Assembly (NCBI RefSeq): GCF_900496995.4
Contig: NC_044005.1
Location: 33,233,363-33,297,362, forward strand
Origin: Aquila chrysaetos chrysaetos
Lineage: Eukaryota; Chordata; Aves; Accipitriformes; Accipitridae
Direction of reading: 5' to 3'
DNA: 64,000 nt
Shown: positions 1 to 9,671 of the stretch, piece by piece
How positions within the stretch are numbered: position 1 is the first letter of the stretch
How the letters are laid out: every line of letters begins with the position of its first letter
Translations under genes and position numbers: made by a program
Notes under the pieces: model-generated
What the model saw: the letters and a program-made list of their open reading frames with translations, nothing else
What the model was told of the DNA's origin: nothing
Database searches by the model: none

Positions 1-780
1 ATCGTTTTTCTGACCATATATGCTATCAATTTGTTACTGAATCTGCCGCATCTATTTCATCTGCCTGTGAGAATGCTAGATATTGCATTCCTGGGACACA
101 ATTCCCATAGAAGTCATTGAAAGTTTCCTATGTACAATGCTGGATCAAGTTCTTAAATTGTGAATGCTTTCGGGCAGGAGCCTATTCAGATGTTAAAGTG
201 TCCGCGTTTTAATATCCTATAATGCATTACGCATCTGGCTTATAAGTAGAGGTGATGTGCTGTATTATACATTATACATGAAATTTGAATTTTAAGTACT
301 AAAAATTGTTTGGGGCAGTGTTAATGGTAAGTGATTACTAAAACTAAGGCCGAGTCTCCCAGGGAGATTAGAAAGGAAATTGGATTTCATCCACAAACAG
401 CCAGGTTTTAAGCTTGCATAGTGAGAGGAATCAAGTCAGCAGCCATTCCCCACACATACATATCAATATGAATTTACCACGGAGCATGGTCTAAAGCAAT
501 AAACACACATTTCTAAATTTTGTACAGAATCGATGCTCTAGTACTGACCACTACCATTACGGTTACATTGGTTTGAGAATTTTTTTCAAAGGCAATGAGC
601 CAATTAAATAGCAAAGAGTCGAGTAAAAATGCTTTTATACAACGTAAACAATTCCCCCGAGCCCCCCCCCCCCCCCCCGCCCTGCACCTTACAATGTTTT
701 AAGCTTCAGCCTGAACAATCTGAGATTTGTCAGCAGAAATAGCCTTCGTCGCTGTGAAACCTCTTTGAATTTTCTACGAA
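1..780. other. Upstream flank of NOVA1, no gene seen
   Basis: AT-rich sequence before the CpG island. No ORF of note, no recognisable repeat family, and no splice-site pair worth calling. It contains a 17-base C run (662-678). Because the NOVA1 promoter island begins just downstream, this stretch is probably proximal upstream regulatory DNA or the start of a divergent transcript on the minus strand; that is inference. Confidence 0.6.
662..678. repeat. Poly(C) run, 17 bases
   Basis: Uninterrupted run of 17 C on the + strand, about 1.7 kb upstream of the NOVA1 start codon. Length polymorphism or sequencing error is likely here. Confidence 0.9.
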
Positions 781-784
781 ATAT

Positions 785-792
785 TTACGTAA
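785..792. promoter_or_regulatory. TTACGTAA palindrome (PAR-bZIP/NFIL3/C-EBP type site)
   Basis: Perfect 8-bp palindrome TTACGTAA just upstream of the CpG island. It matches the consensus of PAR-bZIP factors (HLF, DBP, TEF) and NFIL3, and is close to C/EBP sites. Motif match only; no occupancy can be inferred. Confidence 0.4.
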
Positions 793-1187
793 GAAACGCC
801 GCTCTGGGTCACACAGCTCCAGCTAGTCCGGCTGTCACAGTATAAAAATAATATCTTTATTATTTTTTTTTTTTTTCTACAAGCCTGCGCGATGCAGCCC
901 GGCGCGTCCAAGGCTCCCGGCGCGCCGCGGCAGCGCTGCCCGCCGCCCGCCACCCGCGGCAGCCGGGAGGAAGGGCCGCGTCCACACCGGCCGGGTCGCG
1001 CCGCGCTGAGGTGGTGCAGGCAGCCTCAACGAGGACATGTCCCCGCTACCCCACCGCCCCCTCGGGCGATCTCCGCCGTCCTCCCACGCAGCTGCCGGCC
1101 TATGAGGCGCACTGTGTAACCCAGGTGACGCCGTATCACGGCGGGGACCCTCCCGGGGCGGGAGCCGGCCTCCACACACGCCCTCCC

Positions 1188-1234
<47 letters not shown>

Positions 1235-1256
1235 TCGTCGTCGTCGCCGCCGTCGC
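1188..1256. repeat. (CGT)n/(CGC)n compound triplet microsatellite, 23 units
   Basis: Uninterrupted 69-bp triplet array: nine CGT, six CGC, four CGT, two CGC, one CGT, one CGC, then a C run to 1268. Every unit carries a CpG. It lies in the CpG island about 75 bp upstream of the first inverted CCAAT box. Translated in six frames it gives poly-Arg, poly-Val/Ala or similar, which explains the spurious ORFs here. Confidence 0.95.
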
Positions 1257-1330
1257 CCCCCCCCCCCCGCCGCAGAGGTTAAACCACCCCCTCTGCTCCC
1301 CCCCAACGGCTCTTGCACTCGCGGCCCGTG

Positions 1331-1335
1331 ATTGG
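1331..1335 (-). promoter_or_regulatory. NOVA1: Inverted CCAAT box (NF-Y type), distal
   Basis: ATTGG on the + strand within GTGATTGGCC. NF-Y boxes act in either orientation and are commonly paired in TATA-poor CpG promoters. It lies 44 bp upstream of a second copy. Confidence 0.55.
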
Positions 1336-1374
1336 CCATACGCTTCAATCCCAACCTCGCTCTCTTTTGTTCCG

Positions 1375-1379
1375 ATTGG
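1375..1379 (-). promoter_or_regulatory. NOVA1: Inverted CCAAT box (NF-Y type), proximal
   Basis: ATTGG within CCGATTGGCTGG. It is the second of a pair with 44-bp spacing, followed 30 bp later by a GC box. Together these mark the likely core promoter; transcription start is probably somewhere between about 1430 and 1800, but no initiator can be chosen with confidence. Confidence 0.55.
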
Positions 1380-1408
1380 CTGGCTCTCCCGCCTGTCTTC
1401 GCAGGAAG

Positions 1409-1416
1409 CCCCGCCC
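1409..1416. promoter_or_regulatory. NOVA1: GC box (Sp1/KLF type)
   Basis: CCCCGCCC directly downstream of the paired CCAAT boxes. A TTTTATG at 1423-1429 follows; read on the minus strand it is CATAAAA, a TATA-like element pointing away from NOVA1, so it may serve divergent transcription rather than NOVA1 itself. Confidence 0.45.
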
Positions 1417-1435
1417 TTCTCTTTTATGCCGGCCT

Positions 1436-1488
1436 CCCCCCCCCCCCCCGCCGCCTGTCCCTCGTCCTCGTCCACCCCCCCCCCCCCC
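1436..1488. repeat. Two 14-base poly(C) runs
   Basis: C runs at 1436-1449 and 1475-1488, separated by GC-rich sequence. On the minus strand they are G runs. They are likely hard to sequence and length-variable. Confidence 0.9.
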
Positions 1489-1839
1489 GTACGTGCACCC
1501 CCTCCCACGGCTCTAACCTCTCCTGCCTTTTGGGTTTCTGCGGTGTAGCCGAGGGTGGCGGCCCCAGCCCGCGGCCGGTCGGCTGGCCAGCCAGTCAGTC
1601 GCCCGCCCGCCCGCCGGCGCGGCCGGCGGTGGTGCTGGGGCGAGAGCGGAGCAGCGCGGCACCGGCAGAGATCCCCCCTCTGCACCCCCGCGCACGCGAG
1701 CCCGTCAGTGAGGGAGGGCACGAGAGCCCGGGAGCGGCGGGCAGGCGAGCCGCAGCGCCAGGCGCGGCACTAGGGCAGGCAGGGACGGACGGGGGCTCGG
1801 AGGCAGCGTGAATCATCTCCCACTCGCTCCCTCGCCCAC

Positions 1840-2335
1840 CATTTACACCGCTCGCTCGCTCGCTCCCTCCCTCCTTCTCCCCCTCCCTCCCTCCCTCCCT
1901 CCCCGCCGCCTCAGTCTCACTCGTTCTCTTCCCCTCCTCTCCTCTCCCACTCACTCCCTCCTCTCCTCTCCCACTCACTCCGTCCTCTCCTCCTCCCGTC
2001 TCACTCTTTTCACTCTTTCCCCTCCTCCTCCTCCCCTCTCCCCCTTTCTCTTCCCTCTCTCGCCCCCCTCGTTCCCCTGTCTCCCTTCTCCTCATCTCCT
2101 CCTGACACTGCACTGCAGCTGCTCCTCCAGCCCAGTCCTGCCCGCTTCCCTCCCTCCTTTCCCTTCCCTCCCCCCGGGTGCCAGATAAACAAGGCGCGCA
2201 GCATCCTCGACAATCCCGAGCTTAGCTCTACATTTTCGAAAAGGACAAGAGAACGGGACGAGCCCCCTCCCCTCCTCCTCCTCCCCCTTCCTCCTCCTCC
2301 TCCTCCCCCCTTCCCTCCCTGCCCCCCCCACCACA
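1840..2335 (+). promoter_or_regulatory. NOVA1: Pyrimidine-rich 5' leader of NOVA1, no ATG
   Basis: Long C/T tracts (about 1853-2090, then 2138-2178 and 2264-2335), made of CTCC, CCCT and CTCCTC repeats. No ATG occurs on the + strand between about 1430 and the NOVA1 start at 2374, so scanning ribosomes would meet the authentic start first wherever transcription begins in that interval. The last tract ends in CACCACAG (AG at 2335-2336), a good 3' splice-site shape 37 nt before the ATG, so the leader may be alternatively spliced from an upstream noncoding exon. C/T tracts of this kind can bind PTB or PCBP proteins (family knowledge). Confidence 0.6.
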
Positions 2336-2373
2336 GAAGGGAAGAGACAATTCTCCTCCGAGCAGCAGCAAAC

Positions 2374-2509
2374 ATGATGGCGGCAGCTCCCATCCAGCAG
2401 AACGGGACCCACACCGGGGTTCCCATAGACCTGGACCCGCCGGACTCCCGGAAAAGACCGCTTGAAGCCCCCCCTGAAGCCGGCAGCACCAAGAGGACCA
2501 ACACGGGCG
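2374..2509 (+). CDS. NOVA1: NOVA1 coding exon 1 (residues 1-45 and first base of codon 46)
   Basis: NOVA1 is a neuronal nuclear RNA-binding protein that controls alternative splicing by binding YCAY clusters through its KH domains. This exon encodes the N-terminal tail, which I recognise as matching vertebrate NOVA1 essentially residue for residue (begins MMAAAPIQQNGTHTG). Residues 26-28 (RKR) and 40-41 (KR), separated by 11 residues, form a bipartite nuclear localisation signal. Translation can start at either of two adjacent ATGs (2374 and 2377); the first has A at -3 but A at +4, the second has A at -3 and G at +4 and is the stronger Kozak context. Translation past 2509 runs into low-complexity sequence, and the donor GCG|GTGGGT at 2510 gives the known phase: codon 46 (Glu) is split g|ag with exon 2. 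The full protein is about 480-510 residues, so this is a small partial. Identification is firm; the 5' limit of the exon is not defined. Confidence 0.97.
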
Positions 2510-4365
2510 GTGGGTATACCCTCTGTCACCTCCCCCCCGCCCAACCCACCCACCTCTCCGCTTCCCTACCTGCCTGCCTCCCCCCCTTCCCCCCCCCCAA
2601 ACATTCCCATTTCTCTAATGTTATCATTCATCAAAATGGCGTCGGTTTTCAGCATCTACCAGTCTTTTTATTTAATATCCACGCTGGGCTGCACAGCCGT
2701 GACCCTACGGAGACTAGGAGGGAGCACAAGGGGCTTCCGCAGCCCAGCTATCTCCCTCGCCCGCTTAACGATGGGCGAAAATAAATGGCAGCTGGAAGGA
2801 GACGGCAAACGCACTTTCCTCCTTCCACATCCTCTGGGTCGCAAGTTGAATTTCAGCCTTGCCGTGCGTTTTCCTCCTCCTTGGCCTCACTTCTATTGTC
2901 AGCGCATACACGGCGTGCGTTCGCCGTGCTGGGGGCGAGGGCTGGCTGGTGGCGGGGGGAGTCGCCGCTCGGCTGCGGGGACTCGCTAGTTAACAGCCTG
3001 CTCTTCCTGGAGGAGATGAGTTATAACGGGACCAGCATCTCCGCTGTCCGTTTGCACTGGAGTCGTCATAACAATGCACCGAGGCAGAGGTGAATTTATT
3101 TGCCCAATATTGAGAGCAGCGTTCCGACTGTACGTAGTGCGTGGTTCAGCCAGCTATGTTGATACGGGTGGGCACGACTGTCACACACGGGCGCTTCTCG
3201 AGACGCTTATAGTCTCGGGTAGGAGAAGTAGGGTGGACTGGGATCGTCCCTTCCGCTTAGGGGGAAAAATAACAACTTTGTGAAACAGGTTTCCTGGTAA
3301 AAATCTTGATATCCATGCCAATGGGACGTTGCCTTAATTGCCGGGGAGAGCCTCAGTCTGGGGAAGCAGCGTACCCTTATTGCCTTGCACTTTCTCGGAG
3401 CCGGTTACGGAAGGTCCTTAGACTTCAGTGTAGCTGGGTTTAGCAGTGGGGTGAGAGCACGGACAATTGTGCAGTTGCCGAATCAGACCGGGAATCTTTT
3501 TTTCTTTTTCCCCTCCATTCATTCTGTGGATTTTTTTCCTGTTCCGATTGTGTGCTTTAAAGCTAGTGGTGGGTAGGGGACTGGCATTGTCCATCTCGTC
3601 ACCTCTTAAGTGTATTTAAAATAAGTGACTTAGGCTTTTGATCAATTGGGAAAAATTCTTCTTAATGTCCTTTAATTAATGAGCTTAAAAGAGATCATTG
3701 TCGCTTAAGAAGTGCTAAAGGAATGCATCAGGATTACTTAGGCAAGTGATTCCATCCGCACCATGTTGAGTTGTTTTCTTGGCAGTGACTGAAATGCTTG
3801 GAATAAAACCCCACATTTTGGGTGGGTTATTTGGTAGCAGAGTAGTCGTTTTGCTCACTTAAGAAGAATGCAGGCAATAGCTAATTGCTATTCTCATGTG
3901 TTTGATAATGACAAACAAATAGCCCATCAGAATTTACAATTCGTTCCTTTTTAGTTTTGGCATTTCTTTTGCAGTATTTTCAAGCAAGGTTGTAGTTGTC
4001 ACTAGGCACGTTTTTGTGCAGGGCTTTATTTTTTTCAAAGGGGTCCGATCATTTCTGCGTGCTGTGCTGCTTACCATTGGGAAAAAAAATTCACCTTTGA
4101 AATATAATTCGGATTTTATTCTTATTCTTTTACGGAATTAAGGAATCTATGTGGATTCTTTAATCTACTCAGAATAAACGAACGTATTTTAAAATGTCAA
4201 AGGCATAGTCTAAACATGTCTTGTAGAATGACGCAACTGGTTAGATGTAGATGCATGAATTGACTGGATGAGTTTAAAGATGTAACATTTTGTTTATTTG
4301 TGGGTCTGGGGAGGAAAAATCAAAGTTTGTAAGCCATATTAACCGTGCATATCTCAATTTTTCAG
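2510..4365 (+). other. NOVA1: NOVA1 intron 1 (1,856 bp)
   Basis: It begins GTGGGT and ends in a pyrimidine tract with TTTTTCAG at 4358-4365. The first 750 bases are still CpG-island sequence; the rest is AT-rich. It holds a decayed copy of the KH1 exon at 3411-3492 (listed separately). The ORFs 2462-2989, 2785-3093 and 3074-3283 have no recognisable protein similarity and are taken as chance. Confidence 0.9.
3411..3492 (+). pseudogene. Decayed duplicate of the NOVA1 KH1 exon inside intron 1
   Basis: Read side by side with coding exon 2, this stretch is collinear with 4386-4469. It opens with the shared 8-mer AAGGTCCT (3411-3418 against 4386-4393). After a stretch 2 nt shorter than in the exon, 3430-3492 aligns ungapped with 4407-4469 at 46 of 63 identical bases, including GACAATTGT and CAGTTGC. 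In the exon's frame the copy reads AG...G....TIVQL...TG against the exon's AAG...G....TIVQL...TG, but the GKGG loop that contacts RNA is replaced by GVRA. The 2-nt length difference shifts the frame upstream. No good flanking splice-site pair is evident and a T-rich tract follows, so I call it a dead exon duplicate, not a used exon. Chance similarity is unlikely given the match length but has not been tested with a proper score. Confidence 0.6.
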
Positions 4366-4509
4366 AGGATGGCCAGTATTTTCTAAAGGTCCTCATACCT
4401 AGTTATGCTGCTGGATCTATAATTGGGAAGGGAGGACAGACAATTGTTCAGTTGCAGAAAGAGACTGGGGCCACCATCAAGCTGTCTAAGTCCAAAGATT
4501 TTTACCCAG
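4366..4509 (+). CDS. NOVA1: NOVA1 coding exon 2 (residues 46-94, first part of KH1)
   Basis: This 144-nt exon encodes the N-terminal half of KH domain 1: beta1 (YFLKVLIP, residues 50-57), helix alpha1, the invariant GXXG loop GKGG at residues 66-69, helix alpha2 ([11 protein letters not shown]) and beta2 (TIKLSK). KH1 binds YCAY-type RNA; the GXXG loop contacts the RNA backbone (family knowledge). The acceptor is TTTTTCAG|AG at 4365/4366 and the donor is CCCAG|GTAGGT at 4509/4510. The exon enters with two bases of codon 46 and leaves with one base of codon 94 (Gly), so both flanking introns are phase 1 and the 144-nt exon is frame-neutral. The sequence matches vertebrate NOVA1 with no damaging change. 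The rest of KH1 must come from the next exon, which was not found in the remaining 59 kb. Confidence 0.98.
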
Positions 4510-7500
4510 GTAGGTGCAAAAATTAGCCAATTCTTTATTTTTGAATCCCAAGGGATGTACGTACGTGTCGGTGTGTTTCATGTATTGACGACTAAGCTTC
4601 CAGCACAGCTGGAAGCATTATTTCTCAGAAAAGTATGTTGCAAAGTGCAACAGTGAATATCAATGTTCTGTCTGTCTTGGTGTATGGAATGGACTGGGCA
4701 CTAACTGCTTGAAATATGTTTAAAGATGTTTAAAATGTTTCTGCAAAAGAGTATTTTTCATTAACATTTTGATTGCTTTGTTTTTTAGTTTTTTAAAAAA
4801 ATAAAAATCTAGCTTTAAGGAACCAACCTGACAGCTGGCTTAAAAATAATTGTTCGTTTGAAGTTTCCAGACATTGTAATGACAATTAAGCTAGAATGAG
4901 TAAAAACGAGAGGCCGCCTCTTAAAGAATGGGCCATTTACTTTAAATCCATTATGTACCTTCTTTCTGCTTCACTGCTTTGTTCACTGGCTCTGGAGTGA
5001 AGTAAAGAGGACAAGTGCTGCTCTTTAGATATTCTTTATGTTATGTTTATCATGATGGTGGAAGAAAACTGTATTATGAAAGTGAAATAATTTGGATGAA
5101 TAAAGAAATTAGTATTTTACATCAACTGCATTAATACACAAGAAAAGTTTTTAATATTTGCGTATAACAATAATAAATACCTGATTTAGCATTTCTCCTT
5201 TATAAGATTTCTGAAGAAGGAGCCTTACATAATGATATACAAGATTTTAGCTTCTGCAACTGAATAATCTTTTTTTTTTTCCCCCTAAAGATGAACAAAT
5301 TAGCATTCTGTAATTGAACTTTGTTCTAGAGGACTTTTTAAAAACTGATGTGAAATAATATCATAGCTAACACTTTTTCTAGTGTTTTGATTTTGTTATT
5401 TTGAAGAATAACTGTTGATTTAGAATTGAGTTGACTAGTTCTTACTTACTTTTTTCTGTTGGAAAAAGAAGAGCTGCTTTGCATTTGATCTAGTTTAACA
5501 AGATGACTGAATTCTACAAAATAGTGAAAGTAGTTGGTGTGGATGTAAACAGAACACTAACATTGGAGCATCTAGCTTTCCTGTCCTCTAACTTTAGTGT
5601 CAGGCAGAAATGGATAATTTTTTATTAATGGAGAGATTGTGGTCTATTTACAATGATGATTTTTCGTGTGGAAATTTTAATGCACCTGTTGTACATTTCC
5701 TTAATGAATGTAGTTTATAATACTTAAATGTCAGATGTTAGTGATGCATGTAGATTTTCCCTGTTGAAAGGTACAGCTTATGAACTGATGCTTGTTGTCT
5801 TTGAGGGTTTTTTTTCTTTTTTACTTTTCTTTAGAAAGTTAGAAAAAATGATCCTTTATTTTGAAAGGTGTTAGGGTGGAAAAAAAAAAATCAATGTAGA
5901 ATTGTGAAAACTCTTGGAAGAAATAAAAGCATTCAAAAGAGCCTGATTGCAGAATTAATAACATAATCTGGGTAAAGAGCCGCAACAGTAAATTAAATTC
6001 ACTGTCAATAGATGAAAATGAAATAGATTTTCTGCATTATACATGAGGTGGTATCAGATATGCAAGGATGTTACAGAAAATTGGTGTTTATGAAGAATAT
6101 TCCAAATACCAAATTACAAGCCTTTTCATTTTACTACAGTTTATTTACACTCACTTGGAAAGGACGCTCCAAGGATTAGATCTTTTGTTCAGTGCTCTAC
6201 CACAGTTCTTCTGTTTCCTGATTAAATCAGAATTACATATTTTTTTGTGTAGCAAATTATAAAGATACAGCAGTAGCAGCAGAATAACCTTTGAAAAATA
6301 AAAATTAGCAAGCTAGAATGACATGAGTAAAAACATTTATGACATAAACATATTCTCTCTTAAAATCAGTAGTAAAAATATAAATAACTAGGGCAGGGAG
6401 GCTCAAGTAGTTTCACAGTAACAGGTGCAAATGAAGTTCCAGTTTGACTTCATACAGTCTGCTTTGAATTTGCAACCACGTTGTGTCGTATAGAAAATGA
6501 GTGTTGTAAGGAAGTTTGTGACTGACACCTGCTAAAGCATGGAATAGGGATGAGAAATAGATTCCAGTGTGGCTAGCTCTTGTTAGTCTTTCTGTTTGCG
6601 TTTGACCACCAGCCCATGGAATTTTCGGAGGTCCTGGCATTCCCTGAGCTGATGGCTTTTGGGTTTCTTCCAGACTCTCATGCTCATATAGCATTAGGGA
6701 ATACAAATCATGTGAAATAGTTGCTATAAAGATACGGTTTATTTTTCTTATAAGGTTTCTTGAACAATTATTCTGTTTTCCCAATAAAAGTCATTTAGTC
6801 CGTACCTCTGATGCTTATAACTGTAAATGTATTTAATGTACATTTCGCTATGGAATGTTGTCTTGCCGAAGATTCTGTGAAACTTTTCTGTATTTCTGAA
6901 AAGTTTTAGCAGTCTGCGTAAGTTGCTGTTTGGAAAGGAGGAGGTTGGTTGTAATACAGAAGTCGTGAGTAGTTCTATGATCTAATAGTGTTCTTTTTTT
7001 TTTTTCCTCTGTGATATAGGACTTCAGTATGCAGACTGATTTCTGTTGGAATTATTTTTGTGCATCAAAAGGTGACATAATTACTGAAGAATTATATGAC
7101 AGCTCTAATTACAAGAAATTGAAGGAAAAAACAGCTTTTCACTGAACATTTTAGTTTACAAAATAGGAAGCAGTATATAAGTACATTACTGTCCACTGCA
7201 GTCTTATTTTTTGAGTACAAAATTTATTGTTCTCTTTTCAGGTTACCGGCTGACTTTTTCTAATTGTCTGGACTTCTGCAATTTGACTTTGGTTATTGTG
7301 CTTAGATTATCTCTGATTCTTTTCTGTTCAGGCTTGTCCCCCTAGATTAGTGGAAATGAAATTAAAATGGCAAAATATGCCCTACTTTTAAACTAATAGG
7401 TGCTGATCCTTTCTGCAGAGAAGTACAGAGTGTGTATTGACTAGTAGGTTCTGGTCCAAAATTTAAATACAGACATAGCCATGCTACTTTAGTATTAATG

Positions 7501-8883
7501 AAGTGAACTTCATAAAGAAAGTGGCTGCTGTGGAGCTATTTTAATGTATGGTTTTTATTTTCAGTAATATAAAAGAGAGTCAGTATTTCTGTGGTATTAA
7601 GCTCTCATTGTCTTATCTCTCCATTCTGAATTATAGTGAGCGCTGGACTGAAAACTGCTCTGGACATGTGTATTTTTTCCATTGCGGATGCTGGCGCACA
7701 CTCTCCTTTTCTTTCTCTCTCATGCAGTCTTGCTCTTTCTCTGCGTTCCCACCCCAGTCTCACACATACACACATGCACACACGCACAAAATTATGTTAC
7801 ATCACATCACGTTGTTTATTTTGCAACAGGATCTTGCCTGGTCTGAACTGGGTGCTTGAGTGAATTTGAGCTCGGTCAGTGTTTTTCAATTTATTGGAAT
7901 ATGAAGTCACATGTGTACTGAAATTAGATAATATTAAGAACAGAGATTAATAAAAACATAATTAAATGGGGATAAGGTTTTACTGCTTTTAACAATAGAT
8001 TAGCTGTGTTGTTTTTATAGCAGATTTTTAATCAGTAGTGATCTAAATACTTGGAGAATACAAAAGGTGGGAGTTTCCTCCCCTGCCTCGTATTAACAGT
8101 GTATGAAGTGCTGTGTGGCTATGTTATGTTTTTACGAAGTGACTTGTATTTGAGATGTTTTGTGTTTGAAGATCAGATTTTTTTGAAACATTCATGTATT
8201 ATGGGAGATAGTCTGGCTAATCTTTGTGCAAGTACCTTTTGAAAAGTCTCTTATTCTGACTCTTAAAAACCTTTCCAACACATTGAATGTTTAAGTAACA
8301 ACTTTACAGGAATTTATAATTAATAAGTTCACTTACTAGTTTCATTACTCCTATTAAACTGTTAGGAAGGGGAAAGGTATAATATGTCAAGCTTGAGTCA
8401 CCATTATTATTTCCTTTATATAATAAAGGAATTGTCATGTTAATTTATAACTCTTAAAAATAACCTAAAGTCTAGTAGGGAAAAGAATCTGTTTTAAAAA
8501 TCAACACTTGAAATAATATCAAAGTGAAATACTGCTTTTTCAGCTATGGAAGAGAAAAAAGAGTAATGGAGTTAGAAGCGAGAATGGTGTTAGTTATTAG
8601 TTGTCTGTTGTCATGGTTCCTTGAAGGTGGTTTGTCATACATCAATAAATGCATCTCACTTTTATTCTTGATACTTCTAATTTTTTCTGAAGTGTTAACA
8701 TTAGCTGATTAGAGACTTCATAAATATATATCTAAGATTTTCAGATTCTTTTGTAAACATTTACTTACATGAGTAACTTTGGGGATAATGGGACTGAGGA
8801 AATGACTAAATAGTGAGTAGAGATTTCAGAGCTGTGTAGGTTTGTAAAGTAATCACTGGAATCACTGATCTTTCTACTAGTTT

Positions 8884-8922
8884 AAAAAAAAAAAAAAAAA
8901 GACCAACCACCAAAAACCCCCA
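8884..8922. repeat. Poly(A) run grading into A/C-rich tract
   Basis: Seventeen A followed by a mix of CCAA, CCA and C5. It is one of several tracts in this intron with the same composition. Confidence 0.85.
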
Positions 8923-9636
8923 AGTGTTGATTGCCAGCTGTTCAGAGAGATAATTCTCAGTTGGACAGTTGTCTGTTGCCTGGTTACTGGAACAGAATAA
9001 AAAAAAGTTGGCTTGTTAGCCAGCAGATCCTTAGTATTTTACATTTAAAAGGAAGCTGAAACTGAATATGTAACTTGGTATGATCTTGAGATTGTTACAT
9101 ATCTAACTTGCCCAGTGTATCATTGCTTAGCAGCTTCTCATTTGGTAGGCTTAGAGAAATTTTGAGTGGAAGTTTAAGTAGAAATTTTGCACTGATTTCT
9201 TCTTCTGTAGGGACTTACTTATGTTAATGAGTGAATAAACTTTGACGTAGTAAATGGCTTTGGCTTGCACGAAAGTGCTGTGGTTTTGTCTTGTATAAGA
9301 AAGGTTTAAAACAACTTGTGATAGATTTGGAATGGTTAGTCTAACTTTAGTAAATGATACAAACTAACCATATGTGCACTTGGTTGGCAAAATAAAGAAC
9401 AAAGTGAGGATGGCTGTTATCACAGGGAAATGCCTTATTTAATCATTTTCAACCTTTAACTGTGATTGCTTTTGACTAGTTTTCAATATAATTGAAAACC
9501 AAATGATTCTCGGTAATTAGAAAGCTTATGTAGGTGAAAGTCCTTCTAATAACAGTGTGGTTTTTTGATGAAGTTGAGATTTCTGTAAAGCAGTTATTCA
9601 TTAAGAATATCTATTTTCTGGACTAATGCACTCTGG

Positions 9637-9671
9637 AAAAAAAAAAAAACCAACAAACAAACCTAAAAAAA
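9637..9671. repeat. Poly(A) run with CAAA-type A/C repeat
   Basis: Thirteen A followed by CCAACAAACAAACC and another A run. Confidence 0.85.

Larger units (their letters stand above)
880..3260. promoter_or_regulatory. NOVA1: CpG island of the NOVA1 promoter, exon 1 and early intron 1
   Basis: GC content and CpG density rise sharply near 880 and fall off around 3260; flanking sequence on both sides is AT-rich and CpG-poor. The island spans the probable promoter, the whole 5' leader, coding exon 1 and about 750 bases of intron 1. Overlapping ORFs on both strands here (for example minus strand 1026-1721) are low-complexity products of GC-rich sequence, not genes. The island is the only one in the window, which argues for a single main promoter. 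Confidence 0.85.

Noticed and set aside
1026..1721. 231-codon minus-strand ORF in the CpG island
   Set aside because: Composition is driven by the triplet repeat and C runs (poly-Thr/Ala and Gly runs); no domain, and it overlaps the NOVA1 promoter. GC-rich sequence gives few stops by chance.
1808..2188. 126-codon + strand ORF rich in Ser/Leu/Pro
   Set aside because: It starts at GTG, not ATG, and is a translation of the C/T-rich leader.
2010..2553. Minus-strand ORFs opposite NOVA1 exon 1
   Set aside because: Antisense shadow of the pyrimidine leader and coding exon; low complexity.
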